Assembly: GCA_028683685.1 (NCBI GenBank)
Contig: JAQUHH010000132.1
Coordinates: 1 to 6,659, forward strand
Origin: Bacteroidales bacterium
GTDB lineage: Bacteria > Bacteroidota > Bacteroidia > Bacteroidales > WCHB1-69
Direction: 5' to 3'
Length of the DNA: 6,659 bases
Part shown: piece by piece, positions 1-5,932 of the stretch
Layout of the letters: every line of letters begins with the position of its first letter
Numbering within the stretch: position 1 is the stretch's first letter
Position numbers and translations under genes: made by a program
Notes under the pieces: model-generated
Databases searched by the model: none
Seen by the model: only the letters and a program-made list of their open reading frames with translations
What the model was told of the DNA's origin: nothing

Positions 1-131
1 TTCTTTTTTATTCACAAATTAACAACAATAAACAAAGAAAAGAAAAAGTAGCAAAAAGAAAAGAAAATCAACAACATACATAATATTTTAAGTTATAAAT
101 GTTAATAAACAGCTGCAAATCTAAAGGTAGT
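1..131. other. A-rich intergenic stretch with no gene
   Basis: No supportable reading frame starts or ends here. Positions about 35-68 form an almost pure purine tract on the plus strand (runs of A broken by single G), and the rest is A/T-rich. Minus-strand transcription of the 732-codon gene would run into this stretch, so it is either a trailer or the upstream region of a gene beyond the left edge. I found no convincing TTTG / TAnnTTTG promoter in it. Confidence 0.5.
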
Positions 132-185
132 CGAAACGCCGAAACGCCAGAACGCCGAAACGCCAGAACGCAGAAAGCGCCGAAA
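132..185. repeat. GC-rich tandem array of 8-bp units
   Basis: The plus strand reads as consecutive 8-mers: CGAAACGC at 132-139, CGAAACGC at 140-147, CAGAACGC at 148-155, CGAAACGC at 156-163 and CAGAACGC at 164-171. A degenerate tail follows (agaaagcgc, then cgaaa). The two unit types differ at two bases, and the block 140-155 is repeated exactly at 156-171, giving a 16-bp higher-order unit. The array is much more GC-rich than its surroundings and lies past the stop codon of the 732-codon gene. A period of 8 does not hold a reading frame, so it is most likely a non-coding short tandem repeat. I have a weak memory of similar GCGTTTCG/GCGTTCTG runs in Bacteroidota intergenic DNA, but this is unverified. 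Confidence 0.8.
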
Positions 186-188
186 TAA

Positions 189-218
189 CCTTCTTTGTTG
201 CTTTTGAAACGAAGAAGG
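189..218. terminator. Imperfect hairpin, possible terminator
   Basis: Positions 189-199 pair with 208-218 (ccttctttgtt against aacgaagaagg). One non-Watson-Crick position interrupts the stem, and the loop is 8 nt. In the minus direction it begins 23 bases past the stop of the 732-codon gene and is followed by TTATTT, a weak U-tract. In the plus direction it is followed by CGAC and seven T (223-229). It may end the DUF3078/EF-hand operon, but it is clearly weaker than the three other terminators in the window. Confidence 0.4.
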
Positions 219-240
219 CGACTTTTTTTAGAAGTCCCGA

Positions 241-2439
241 TTAGAAGATTCCCCATTTTGTGAAAAATCCCCAATACCAAAGAGAGAAGGCAGCGGCGGC
301 AATTATTATAATTGTAATTATTATTGGAATGATTGGGTTTTGTTTTTCTTTAAAAGGGTCCTTCTTATTTATTTTTGCATTTTTAGGAATTCGAGCAAGA
401 TTTGTCAATGTTTTTCCAAAGACAGTGTTCACTTTAGCTCTAGCATTAATTGCCCATCCGTTAGCGTCCAGAACTGGAGCCAAATCTCGTTTTCTTAGTT
501 TTAGCCATGCCAGAATCATAGACGGACCCGAGATGAGAAGAATGATCCCTAAAATAGCCAATGGCATTTTCCACCATGTTAACGCTAGAAATCCACCCAC
601 AATGGCTGCCAAAATAGTTCCAATGGCACCAAATGCAAGTCCAATAGCTGCAAAAATACCGGCAAATTTACCAATGTCAAATGGAGCTGCTTTAGCTGTT
701 TCGCTAGTCGTTGCTGGTGTTGCTGTGTCCACAGGTTTAGAGATATTATCTGTGCTGCTGATTGATTTGTCGCCTGCTTTTTCAATGCCTTCAGTTGTAG
801 ATTTACTTACTTTTTCGTCTTGAGCGGTGGCAAATTTCTCTATCTGCTTTGAAATTAATCTTGACATTTTACGATATGGTGACCAGAAAGCTTGTCGAAT
901 ACTAATTGGGTTCTCAATAATTTTAATTATCGTAGCATCCCAGTCTTGTCCTTGATTGTCGTAAAACAGAGCATTCCTGCCCACTTCTATATTGTCTACA
1001 TCGCCATCTGTAAAAGCAGCCACAATGGTTATTTTCTCGTTTTCAGTTTTTGATGTGCAATCAAAATAAACCAAGTACATCCCACTGTTTTTCGCCATAA
1101 TGTTGTGTTTACTCATGTCCGAAACAAGGATGCATAAATCACAACTACGTTGGTCAAAATAGAGAGTTCCTGCTTGGAAAATCCCCTTTTTATGAGGAGA
1201 GTAAAAATCGGAAAAACTAACAAAATTATTTAATAAAGTAAAAATATGACAATAATAACTGACTAATTTGTCAACTAAAATTATATTGTTTGATTCTTTT
1301 TCCAATGCTTTGTCTTGAGCTATTAAATCAAGAACTTGTTCTTTTTTATTGGATTTAAGATATTCGCGAACTTTTTCAAGGCCCAAGGATTCAATTATAG
1401 TTCCTTCCTTTTCGGCAAGCCAATTTTCGTAATTTTTGAATATTGCTTTAATATCATACCATTCCGTTTCGGTCATTTCATCCTCTTTTTTGAGTGACTT
1501 TTGAATGATGTTTTTGAAGCTTATTATGTTGTTTTCCCAAGCTGGATTTATTGGAGATGAAAAAGAGAGGGGACGATTGGCTTCAATTTTTGAAATTGGA
1601 AAACTCAACATTTCTTCATTGTTGTTCGAGATGTTTTTGTCATTAATCGCTTCTAATCGACTGGTTAGCGAGTTTAATAATTCAGAAGAGGATGGGTCAA
1701 ACTCGGCAAGTTTGCAACGAACAAAATAATCGTCTATTTTAGGTTGGATTTTTAAATACAAATCGTACGCATCATTGGTGGCATCTCCAAATGGACGAAT
1801 TCTAGCGGCTTCTTCTTCCGCTTTTAAAAACCAATTTGAATAGGCTTCACATTCAGTTATAAACGATTTAAGTTCTTCTTCTGAAATGCCTGGTAGTCCG
1901 CAATGATCCGTTTTTGAGCCAATAAGGCTAATAATGTCTTTGATGAAATTTTGTAGACTTTCATCCGCCGTGGAAAGTTCGGTGATAATTCCATCGCCGT
2001 TAAACTTCGTATCTGCAAATATTTTTTCAATATCTGAAGTTTCGTATCTTGAAATCCCTTTTGCGTCTGTTTTGCCCAGATTTATTAAAATCTGTTTTGC
2101 AGATGCCAACATAATTTTGCCCTCTTCGGTTTCTGTATTTATTGCCGATAAGGGTAGGGAGGTCCTTCGTTCCAATAAATCATTTGGATTTTTGATCAAT
2201 GATAATATCCACTTTACAGCTGCCAATACTTCGGGAACTCTGATTTTTTCATCTTTATCAGTGTCCATGTGAGACAGTACTTCTGGGTCAATTTCCAGTC
2301 CTTTTACTGGACAACTCAATGCTGTCCATAATTTTTGATCCAAGTCTTGAAGATGCATTAAATCTGCTCCACTTTGTAGAGTAACACGATTGATGCCCCC
2401 AATTCTCGAAAACTTCCAAATATGATTGCTGTTTTGCAT
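241..2439 (-). CDS. Uncharacterised EF-hand-like protein with a C-terminal membrane region (732 aa)
   Basis: I do not know a function or gene name. Residues 59-70 (DTDKDEKIRVPE) match an EF-hand calcium loop: Asp at 1, 3 and 5, Ile at 8, Glu at 12, but Glu instead of the usual Gly at 6. A second, degenerate loop lies at 145-156 (NGDG core). Residues 160-410 look mostly helical. Residues 415-510 look beta-rich and contain a CDLC pair (Cys433, Cys436), Cys461 and an acidic DGDVD stretch (478-482). Residues 540-585 form a Ser/Thr/Ala/Lys-rich linker. Three hydrophobic segments follow, at about 591-620, 624-646 and 703-725. The first is Gly/Ala-rich and the third begins with a long Ile run. There is no signal peptide, so the large N-terminal part is most simply cytoplasmic. 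I recall similar proteins in Bacteroidota and some other phyla, with conserved WALSCPVKGLE and LDANGWAIN stretches, but could not check. The gene starts 22 bp after the DUF3078 stop, which suggests co-transcription. The leader is A-rich without a Shine-Dalgarno sequence. The gene is intact. Confidence 0.85.
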   Translation of the reverse strand: MQNSNHIWKFSRIGGINRVTLQSGADLMHLQDLDQKLWTALSCPVKGLEIDPEVLSHMDTDKDEKIRVPEVLAAVKWILSLIKNPNDLLERRTSLPLSAINTETEEGKIMLASAKQILINLGKTDAKGISRYETSDIEKIFADTKFNGDGIITELSTADESLQNFIKDIISLIGSKTDHCGLPGISEEELKSFITECEAYSNWFLKAEEEAARIRPFGDATNDAYDLYLKIQPKIDDYFVRCKLAEFDPSSSELLNSLTSRLEAINDKNISNNNEEMLSFPISKIEANRPLSFSSPINPAWENNIISFKNIIQKSLKKEDEMTETEWYDIKAIFKNYENWLAEKEGTIIESLGLEKVREYLKSNKKEQVLDLIAQDKALEKESNNIILVDKLVSYYCHIFTLLNNFVSFSDFYSPHKKGIFQAGTLYFDQRSCDLCILVSDMSKHNIMAKNSGMYLVYFDCTSKTENEKITIVAAFTDGDVDNIEVGRNALFYDNQGQDWDATIIKIIENPISIRQAFWSPYRKMSRLISKQIEKFATAQDEKVSKSTTEGIEKAGDKSISSTDNISKPVDTATPATTSETAKAAPFDIGKFAGIFAAIGLAFGAIGTILAAIVGGFLALTWWKMPLAILGIILLISGPSMILAWLKLRKRDLAPVLDANGWAINARAKVNTVFGKTLTNLARIPKNAKINKKDPFKEKQNPIIPIIITIIIIAAAAFSLWYWGFFTKWGIF

Positions 2440-2461
2440 TGTTATGATTTATTGGTGATAA

Positions 2462-3460
2462 TTAAAATTTATAGGCAAATCCTACGCCTATGATGTTTTT
2501 TATTTGCAGTCGTGGCCCATTTACATCAATTATTCCATCATCATTTTTATCCAATGTAATGATTACATCATCATCATAAATCATGTTGTTGTTTAAACTG
2601 ACTGTAATGTATTTATTTACTTTCATCGTAATGAGTGTTTCCCAGTTTATATCAATATTTTGTGGGTTTTCTAAATAATTAGAAAACAGATCAATTTTTG
2701 TCATAAAAGAGAGATTTTTCAAAAATTCGGGGGTGAATTCGTTTCTACTATAAATAATTCGAATATATCCCCCAAACTCTTTTTTAGTTCGTTCCCCTTT
2801 AGAAATCATAACTCCAGAATCGTCAAATTTTGCTTCTTCAACGCCAAATGCTCCTGCATCCGCTAGTTTTTGATTGTTTACGAAAGTTAGTTTTCCTGTA
2901 AGCGGAGCTACAAAAGCACTAAAATACTTATTGGGCTTGTAGTCCATACCTAATGCAATTACTGTGTATGCAGGAGCTAACCAGTCGGATATTACAACCG
3001 AATCATTAGGATAATTATAACCCGGTGCCATTTGAGTGCGGAAATTAAGCATCGTTGCATAATAAAAATCCTTGAATGCTTCGCGTCCATATTTTGACAT
3101 CAAATCTATTTTATCATCCGTTTTCATAAATGTCTTTTCTTTGCCTTGTCGCAATAGACCATAACCCATTTCTAATGAGTTGTCCCATACATTTTTATCT
3201 TTTTTATAATTGGCAGAAAGGTTAAAAAAACCATTTAAAGCAAATGAATTTTGTCCTCCAGCTGACCAATTGGTTAGCGATGTTTGTGAAAAGTTAACAC
3301 CGAAAACGCCCGTTGTTTTCCAACCATCTAAAGTGTCTTTTGATTGAGCTCGCAATTGTTTTTCTGCATCAGTAATTTGTGCATCTACAAAAGAATACCC
3401 TACTACGAATAAGGTCAATAAAATAAATAATTGTTTTTTCATATGTAATTGTTTTGACAT
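2462..3460 (-). CDS. DUF3078 family outer-membrane protein (332 aa)
   Basis: The protein is exported and probably an outer-membrane beta-barrel of unknown function. A signal peptide is clear from Met7: MKKQ, then a hydrophobic core (about residues 11-25), with probable cleavage after Ala27 (VDA|Q). The mature part has the DUF3078 features: GWKTTGVFGVNFSQTSLTNW (47-66), SAGGQNSFALNG, then alternating strands with aromatic residues, and a C-terminal strand ending in Tyr-Lys-Phe as expected for BAM recognition. Residues 304-312 (DKNDDGIID) resemble a calcium-binding DxNxDG loop between the last strands. The longest start is Met1 at 3460. Met7 (3440-3442) gives a more standard signal peptide and may be the real start. 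It is the first gene of a probable operon with the downstream EF-hand-like membrane protein. The family assignment is from memory of its motifs, not a search. Confidence 0.85.
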   Translation of the reverse strand: MSKQLHMKKQLFILLTLFVVGYSFVDAQITDAEKQLRAQSKDTLDGWKTTGVFGVNFSQTSLTNWSAGGQNSFALNGFFNLSANYKKDKNVWDNSLEMGYGLLRQGKEKTFMKTDDKIDLMSKYGREAFKDFYYATMLNFRTQMAPGYNYPNDSVVISDWLAPAYTVIALGMDYKPNKYFSAFVAPLTGKLTFVNNQKLADAGAFGVEEAKFDDSGVMISKGERTKKEFGGYIRIIYSRNEFTPEFLKNLSFMTKIDLFSNYLENPQNIDINWETLITMKVNKYITVSLNNNMIYDDDVIITLDKNDDGIIDVNGPRLQIKNIIGVGFAYKF

Positions 3461-3509
3461 TGTTGTTTTAATAACATATGTTAATTTTATTTGTTCAATA
3501 CTTTTGTGA

Positions 3510-3539
3510 AAAACTTACAGATTTATCGTTATAACCAAA
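3510..3539 (-). promoter_or_regulatory. Candidate Bacteroidota-type promoter for the DUF3078 operon
   Basis: On the minus strand, TTTG (3539-3536) is followed after 18 bases by TAAGTTTT (3517-3510), which matches 7 of 8 positions of TAnnTTTG. It would start transcription near 3503, about 40 bases before the DUF3078 start. The TTTG lies inside the tail of the preceding terminator stem, so the promoter and terminator overlap. In such AT-rich sequence a chance match is possible. Confidence 0.35.
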
Positions 3540-3575
3540 AAAGACACTGTCGGAAGGCAGTGTCTTTTTTGGTTA
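3532..3575 (-). terminator. Strong terminator after the zinc metallopeptidase gene
   Basis: An 18-bp perfect inverted repeat (3532-3549 with 3558-3575) encloses an 8-nt loop. The GACACTG/CAGTGTC core is flanked by six A on one side and six T on the other. It begins 15 bases past the stop of the zinc metallopeptidase gene and ends transcription ahead of the DUF3078 operon. The A/T flanks make it nearly symmetrical, so it could also stop plus-strand transcription, although no plus-strand gene is present. Confidence 0.85.
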
Positions 3576-3590
3576 AATAGTTCTTTTCTT

Positions 3591-4277
3591 TTATCTTCGA
3601 TTCATGAAAATAGAAATATAATACATTAAAGTTGCAAGAGATGCCAAGGCTCCAACAACATAAGTACGGGCTGCCCATTTTAGAGCATCTTTGGCTTCTT
3701 TGTGTTCTTGTCCGTATGTTAAGCCAGATGAATTTAGCCAAAGAAGAGCCCTGCGAGAGGCATCATATTCAACAGGTAAAGTGATAAAAGCAAATAAAGT
3801 TGTGAGTGCAAAAAGGATAATTCCAATGAAGAGAAGGGCGGGAAAGGTGCTAATCATAAGAATTCCCAATAACAAAACCCATTGCATATATTTTGAACTT
3901 ACGGAAACAATGGGAACCAATGCCGATCGCATTTCTAAAAACTTATATGCCGATGCATGTTGAATGGCATGTCCGCATTCGTGAGCGGCTACCGCTGCTG
4001 CTGCAACGCTACGACTACTATATACAGGCTCACTAAGGTTTACTGTTTTGGTTGCTGGATTGTAATGATCGGTAAGTTGCCCTTGCACCGAAACTACTTT
4101 TACATCAAATACGCCTTGTTCACGCAACATGCGTTCGGCTACTTCTTTGCCTGATAATCCAGATTTTAAAGGAGTTTTGGAATACTTTTCAAAACGTGTT
4201 TTTAGTTGATGTCCAACCGCCCAACTAATTAACATGAAAACGCCAAAAATTATGTATGAACCGTAATATAATCCCAT
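3591..4277 (-). CDS. Membrane zinc metallopeptidase, YugP / Zn_peptidase_2 family (228 aa)
   Basis: This is a membrane-embedded zinc-dependent peptidase. The zinc and catalytic motif HECGH is at 99-103, within AAHECGHAIQH. The conserved LPVEYDASRRA stretch (167-177) probably supplies the remaining metal ligand (Glu170 or Asp172). Hydrophobic segments are at about 4-21, 132-166 (long enough for two spans) and 205-224, with the active site between the first and second. The length is close to what I recall for B. subtilis YugP (about 225 aa), and the protein appears complete. Substrates of this family are not established, so a role in membrane protein turnover is only inference. The gene stands alone: a terminator lies on each side and a candidate promoter just upstream. 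The start follows an A-rich leader without a Shine-Dalgarno sequence, and the first membrane segment begins right after it, which supports this Met. Confidence 0.93.
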   Translation of the reverse strand: MGLYYGSYIIFGVFMLISWAVGHQLKTRFEKYSKTPLKSGLSGKEVAERMLREQGVFDVKVVSVQGQLTDHYNPATKTVNLSEPVYSSRSVAAAAVAAHECGHAIQHASAYKFLEMRSALVPIVSVSSKYMQWVLLLGILMISTFPALLFIGIILFALTTLFAFITLPVEYDASRRALLWLNSSGLTYGQEHKEAKDALKWAARTYVVGALASLATLMYYISIFMNRR

Positions 4278-4305
4278 TTTTTTATTTGTTTTAATAATCT
4301 TAATG

Positions 4306-4332
4306 CAAAACTACAACAATCAAACAAGCAAA
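4306..4332 (-). promoter_or_regulatory. Candidate promoter for the zinc metallopeptidase gene
   Basis: On the minus strand TAGTTTTG (4313-4306) is a full match to the Bacteroidota -7 consensus TAnnTTTG. TTTG (4332-4329) lies 15 bases upstream, which is shorter than the usual spacing of about 17-20. Transcription would begin near 4299, leaving a short A/T-rich leader of roughly 20 bases before the ATG. Confidence 0.45.
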
Positions 4333-4351
4333 GTACAGATGGATTTGCCAA

Positions 4352-4370
4352 TTAAATTAATTTAACGTTA
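4352..4370. repeat. Overlapping AT-rich palindromes upstream of the zinc metallopeptidase gene
   Basis: TTAAATTAATTTAA (4352-4365) is a perfect 14-bp palindrome, and TAACGTTA (4363-4370) is a perfect 8-bp palindrome overlapping its end. They lie about 20-40 bp upstream of the candidate TTTG element, where an operator could sit. Such palindromes arise by chance in AT-rich intergenic DNA, so a regulatory role is speculative. Confidence 0.3.
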
Positions 4371-4418
4371 TACCATGCTGGATGAGCTTTAGTCATATGT
4401 AGTTTTGAATATATACAT

Positions 4419-4459
4419 AAAAAAAAACCTTGAACAGTAATTCTGATCAAGGTTTTTTT
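4419..4459 (-). terminator. Terminator after frr
   Basis: A 13-bp perfect stem (4421-4433 with 4447-4459; core ACCTTGA/TCAAGGT) is extended past an A/A mismatch by a 3-bp CAG/CTG stem and a 5-nt loop. On the minus strand it runs into nine T (4427-4419). It begins 18 bases past the frr stop and marks the end of the translation cluster. The flanking A and T runs make it potentially bidirectional. Confidence 0.85.
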
Positions 4460-4477
4460 GTAGATAAAGAAAAGCTT

Positions 4478-5041
4478 TTAGACCGTCATAATATCTTTTT
4501 CTTTGGCTTCTAAAATTTTATCAATTTTCAAAATAAACTCATCCGTGATTTTTTGAATTTCAGCTTCCAAACGTTTCAATTCATCTTCTGATAATCCATC
4601 TTTTTCGAGTTTTTTAGCTTGTTCATTGGCATTTCGTCGTACGTTACGAATGTTTACTTTGGCGTGTTCGGATTCGGCTTTTGATTTTTTTACTAAATCG
4701 ATACGTCTTTCCTCTGTAAGTTGAGGTACCAATATCCTCAAAAATTCTCCATTGTTTTGTGGGTTAAAGCCTAAGTTTGCCGCTAAAATGGCTTTTTCTA
4801 AGGGAATTAACATTGCTTTTTCCCAAGGCTGTACAACGATCTGTTTGGCGTCGGGTGTATTTACGTTGGCAACCTGCGAAATGGCAGTGGGAGTGCCATA
4901 ATAATCGACTTTAACAGAATCTAGCATTCCTGGATTTGCCTTTCCTGCTCTGATTTTTTGTAACTCACGATTATAGAAAACTAAACTATTGTTCATGTTT
5001 TCTTGAATCTCTTCCAATAATAAAGTGCAATCGTCATTCAT
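4478..5041 (-). CDS. frr: Ribosome recycling factor
   Basis: RRF works with EF-G to split the post-termination ribosome so that subunits can be reused; it acts in the cytoplasm. The protein is 187 aa, close to the family norm of about 185. Family signatures are present in order: KIRAGKANPGMLD (29-41), VDYYGTP (45-51) at the start of the beta-rich domain II, LGFNP (90-94), LTEERR (108-113) and VNIRNVRRNAN (129-139), the helix carrying the conserved arginines. The long helices of domain I lie at the two ends. The gene follows pyrH with a 96-bp gap and no hairpin terminator, so the two are probably co-transcribed. An AGAAG sequence about 5 bases before the ATG could be a weak ribosome binding site. 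The protein is complete, with no missing key segment. Confidence 0.97.
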   Translation of the reverse strand: MNDDCTLLLEEIQENMNNSLVFYNRELQKIRAGKANPGMLDSVKVDYYGTPTAISQVANVNTPDAKQIVVQPWEKAMLIPLEKAILAANLGFNPQNNGEFLRILVPQLTEERRIDLVKKSKAESEHAKVNIRNVRRNANEQAKKLEKDGLSEDELKRLEAEIQKITDEFILKIDKILEAKEKDIMTV

Positions 5042-5137
5042 AATCTTCTGATTTTATTTATCTTAATATTATTCGTATATCCTTATCTAATATAATCATT
5101 TTTTTGGTTCTTTGAAAATAAAGTGGAATAGATGAAT
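5042..5137. other. AT-rich spacer between pyrH and frr
   Basis: This 96-bp gap lies between the pyrH stop and the frr start. I see no stem-loop with a T run and no reading frame, and no good TTTG / TAnnTTTG pair on the minus strand. Read-through from pyrH into frr is the simplest reading. Confidence 0.5.
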
Positions 5138-5842
5138 TTATTTTATAATGGTTCCGATATTTTCATCGTTTAAAACTTTCAATAAATTTCCTTTTGTATT
5201 CATATCGAAAACCAAAATGGGTAAATTGTTTTCTTTGCAAAGAGTAAACGCTGTTAAATCCATTATGTTCAAGCCTTTTTTATAGGCTTCATCAAATGAT
5301 AAATCGGAATACTTGATGGCATCTTTGTGCTTTTCAGGGTCTTTGTCATAAACTCCATCTACGCGTGTTCCTTTAAGCAATACATCAGCGTTGATTTCAA
5401 TGCCTCTTAAAGCGGCTCCGCTATCGGTGGTGAAGAATGGATTTCCGGTTCCGCCACTGATGATGACAACATATCCTTTAGCAAGATAATCTAAAGATTT
5501 TCGTCGACTCATTTTCTCGCAAATAGGATCAATGGGCAATCCTGATAAAACTACGGCCGGAATGTTCATGCTTTCCAATGCACCTTGCAATGCCATGCTG
5601 TTGATGGTTGTTGCCAACATGCCCATATAATCGCCTTGAACTCGATCAAATCCTTTTTGTGTCCCTTGGATGCCTCTGAATATATTTCCACCACCAATAA
5701 CAATAGCAACTTGGGTTTTGCAATGAACTGCTTCTGCTATTTCGGATGCAAAATAATCTAAAATTTCGGGACTGATACTTTGTTTGTCTTTGCCCATTAG
5801 CGACTCACCACTAAGTTTTAGGAGTATTCTTTTGTATTTCAT
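5138..5842 (-). CDS. pyrH: UMP kinase (uridylate kinase)
   Basis: This cytoplasmic enzyme phosphorylates UMP to UDP with ATP, a step of pyrimidine nucleotide synthesis. It belongs to the bacterial amino-acid-kinase fold family, whose members are usually hexamers controlled by UTP and GTP. At 234 aa the length is normal. Motifs in order: LLKLSGESLMG (7-17), the N-terminal nucleotide-binding strand and loop; IGGGNIFRG (49-57); GDYMGMLATTINSMAL (70-85), the UMP-site helix; GGTGNPFFTTDSGAALR (130-146); ADVLLKGTRVDGVYDKDP (152-169), the ATP-side segment; and NIMDLTAF (192-199). The start is certain because the first strand begins at residue 4. A hairpin terminator separates it from tsf upstream, so it needs its own promoter or read-through. 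I found only a weak promoter-like match in the 31 bp before the gene. It is followed by frr, a common arrangement in bacteria. Confidence 0.97.
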   Translation of the reverse strand: MKYKRILLKLSGESLMGKDKQSISPEILDYFASEIAEAVHCKTQVAIVIGGGNIFRGIQGTQKGFDRVQGDYMGMLATTINSMALQGALESMNIPAVVLSGLPIDPICEKMSRRKSLDYLAKGYVVIISGGTGNPFFTTDSGAALRGIEINADVLLKGTRVDGVYDKDPEKHKDAIKYSDLSFDEAYKKGLNIMDLTAFTLCKENNLPILVFDMNTKGNLLKVLNDENIGTIIK

Positions 5843-5873
5843 AGTTTTTTCATTCTATTTGTGGATGTAAAAA

Positions 5874-5906
5874 TAAAAAAAAAGAGACTACAAAAGTGTA
5901 GTCTCT
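5874..5906 (-). terminator. Terminator between tsf and pyrH
   Basis: A perfect 10-bp stem (AGAGACTACA at 5883-5892 with TGTAGTCTCT at 5897-5906) has a 4-nt loop. On the minus strand it is followed directly by a run of T (to 5875), then ATTTTTA. It begins about 26 bases after the tsf stop. Its tail ends about 30 bases before the pyrH start, so it separates the transcript carrying tsf from pyrH-frr at least partly. Confidence 0.88.
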
Positions 5907-5932
5907 GATTTTTATTTTGAATTGATGTTTTT

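Noticed and set aside
68..280. Minus-strand 70-codon frame running through the 8-bp repeats
   Set aside because: It starts inside the 732-codon gene in another frame, and its middle is just the translated tandem repeat (AFRRSGVSAFR). A period of 8 shows no coding constraint.
585..785. Minus-strand 66-codon frame inside the 732-codon gene
   Set aside because: It is an out-of-frame shadow of the Ala/Thr-rich linker and first membrane segment, with Gln/Leu-rich composition typical of frame shadows.
260..823. Plus-strand open frame of 187 codons opposite the end of the 732-codon gene
   Set aside because: It is antisense to the membrane-spanning C-terminus, where Ile/Ala-rich codons read as Ile/Ala-rich on the other strand. 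It has no recognisable family features and no leader of its own.
1505..2272. Two plus-strand frames (1505-1729 and 1934-2272)
   Set aside because: Both lie antisense within the intact 732-codon gene and show no protein features or promoter.
3529..3741. Minus-strand 70-codon frame overlapping the 3' end of the zinc metallopeptidase gene
   Set aside because: It is in a different frame from the peptidase, runs through the terminator hairpin and has no conserved features.
3691..4154. Two overlapping plus-strand frames opposite the zinc metallopeptidase gene
   Set aside because: The minus-strand gene has a clear HECGH motif and family length. The plus-strand frames are Cys- and Arg-rich shadows.
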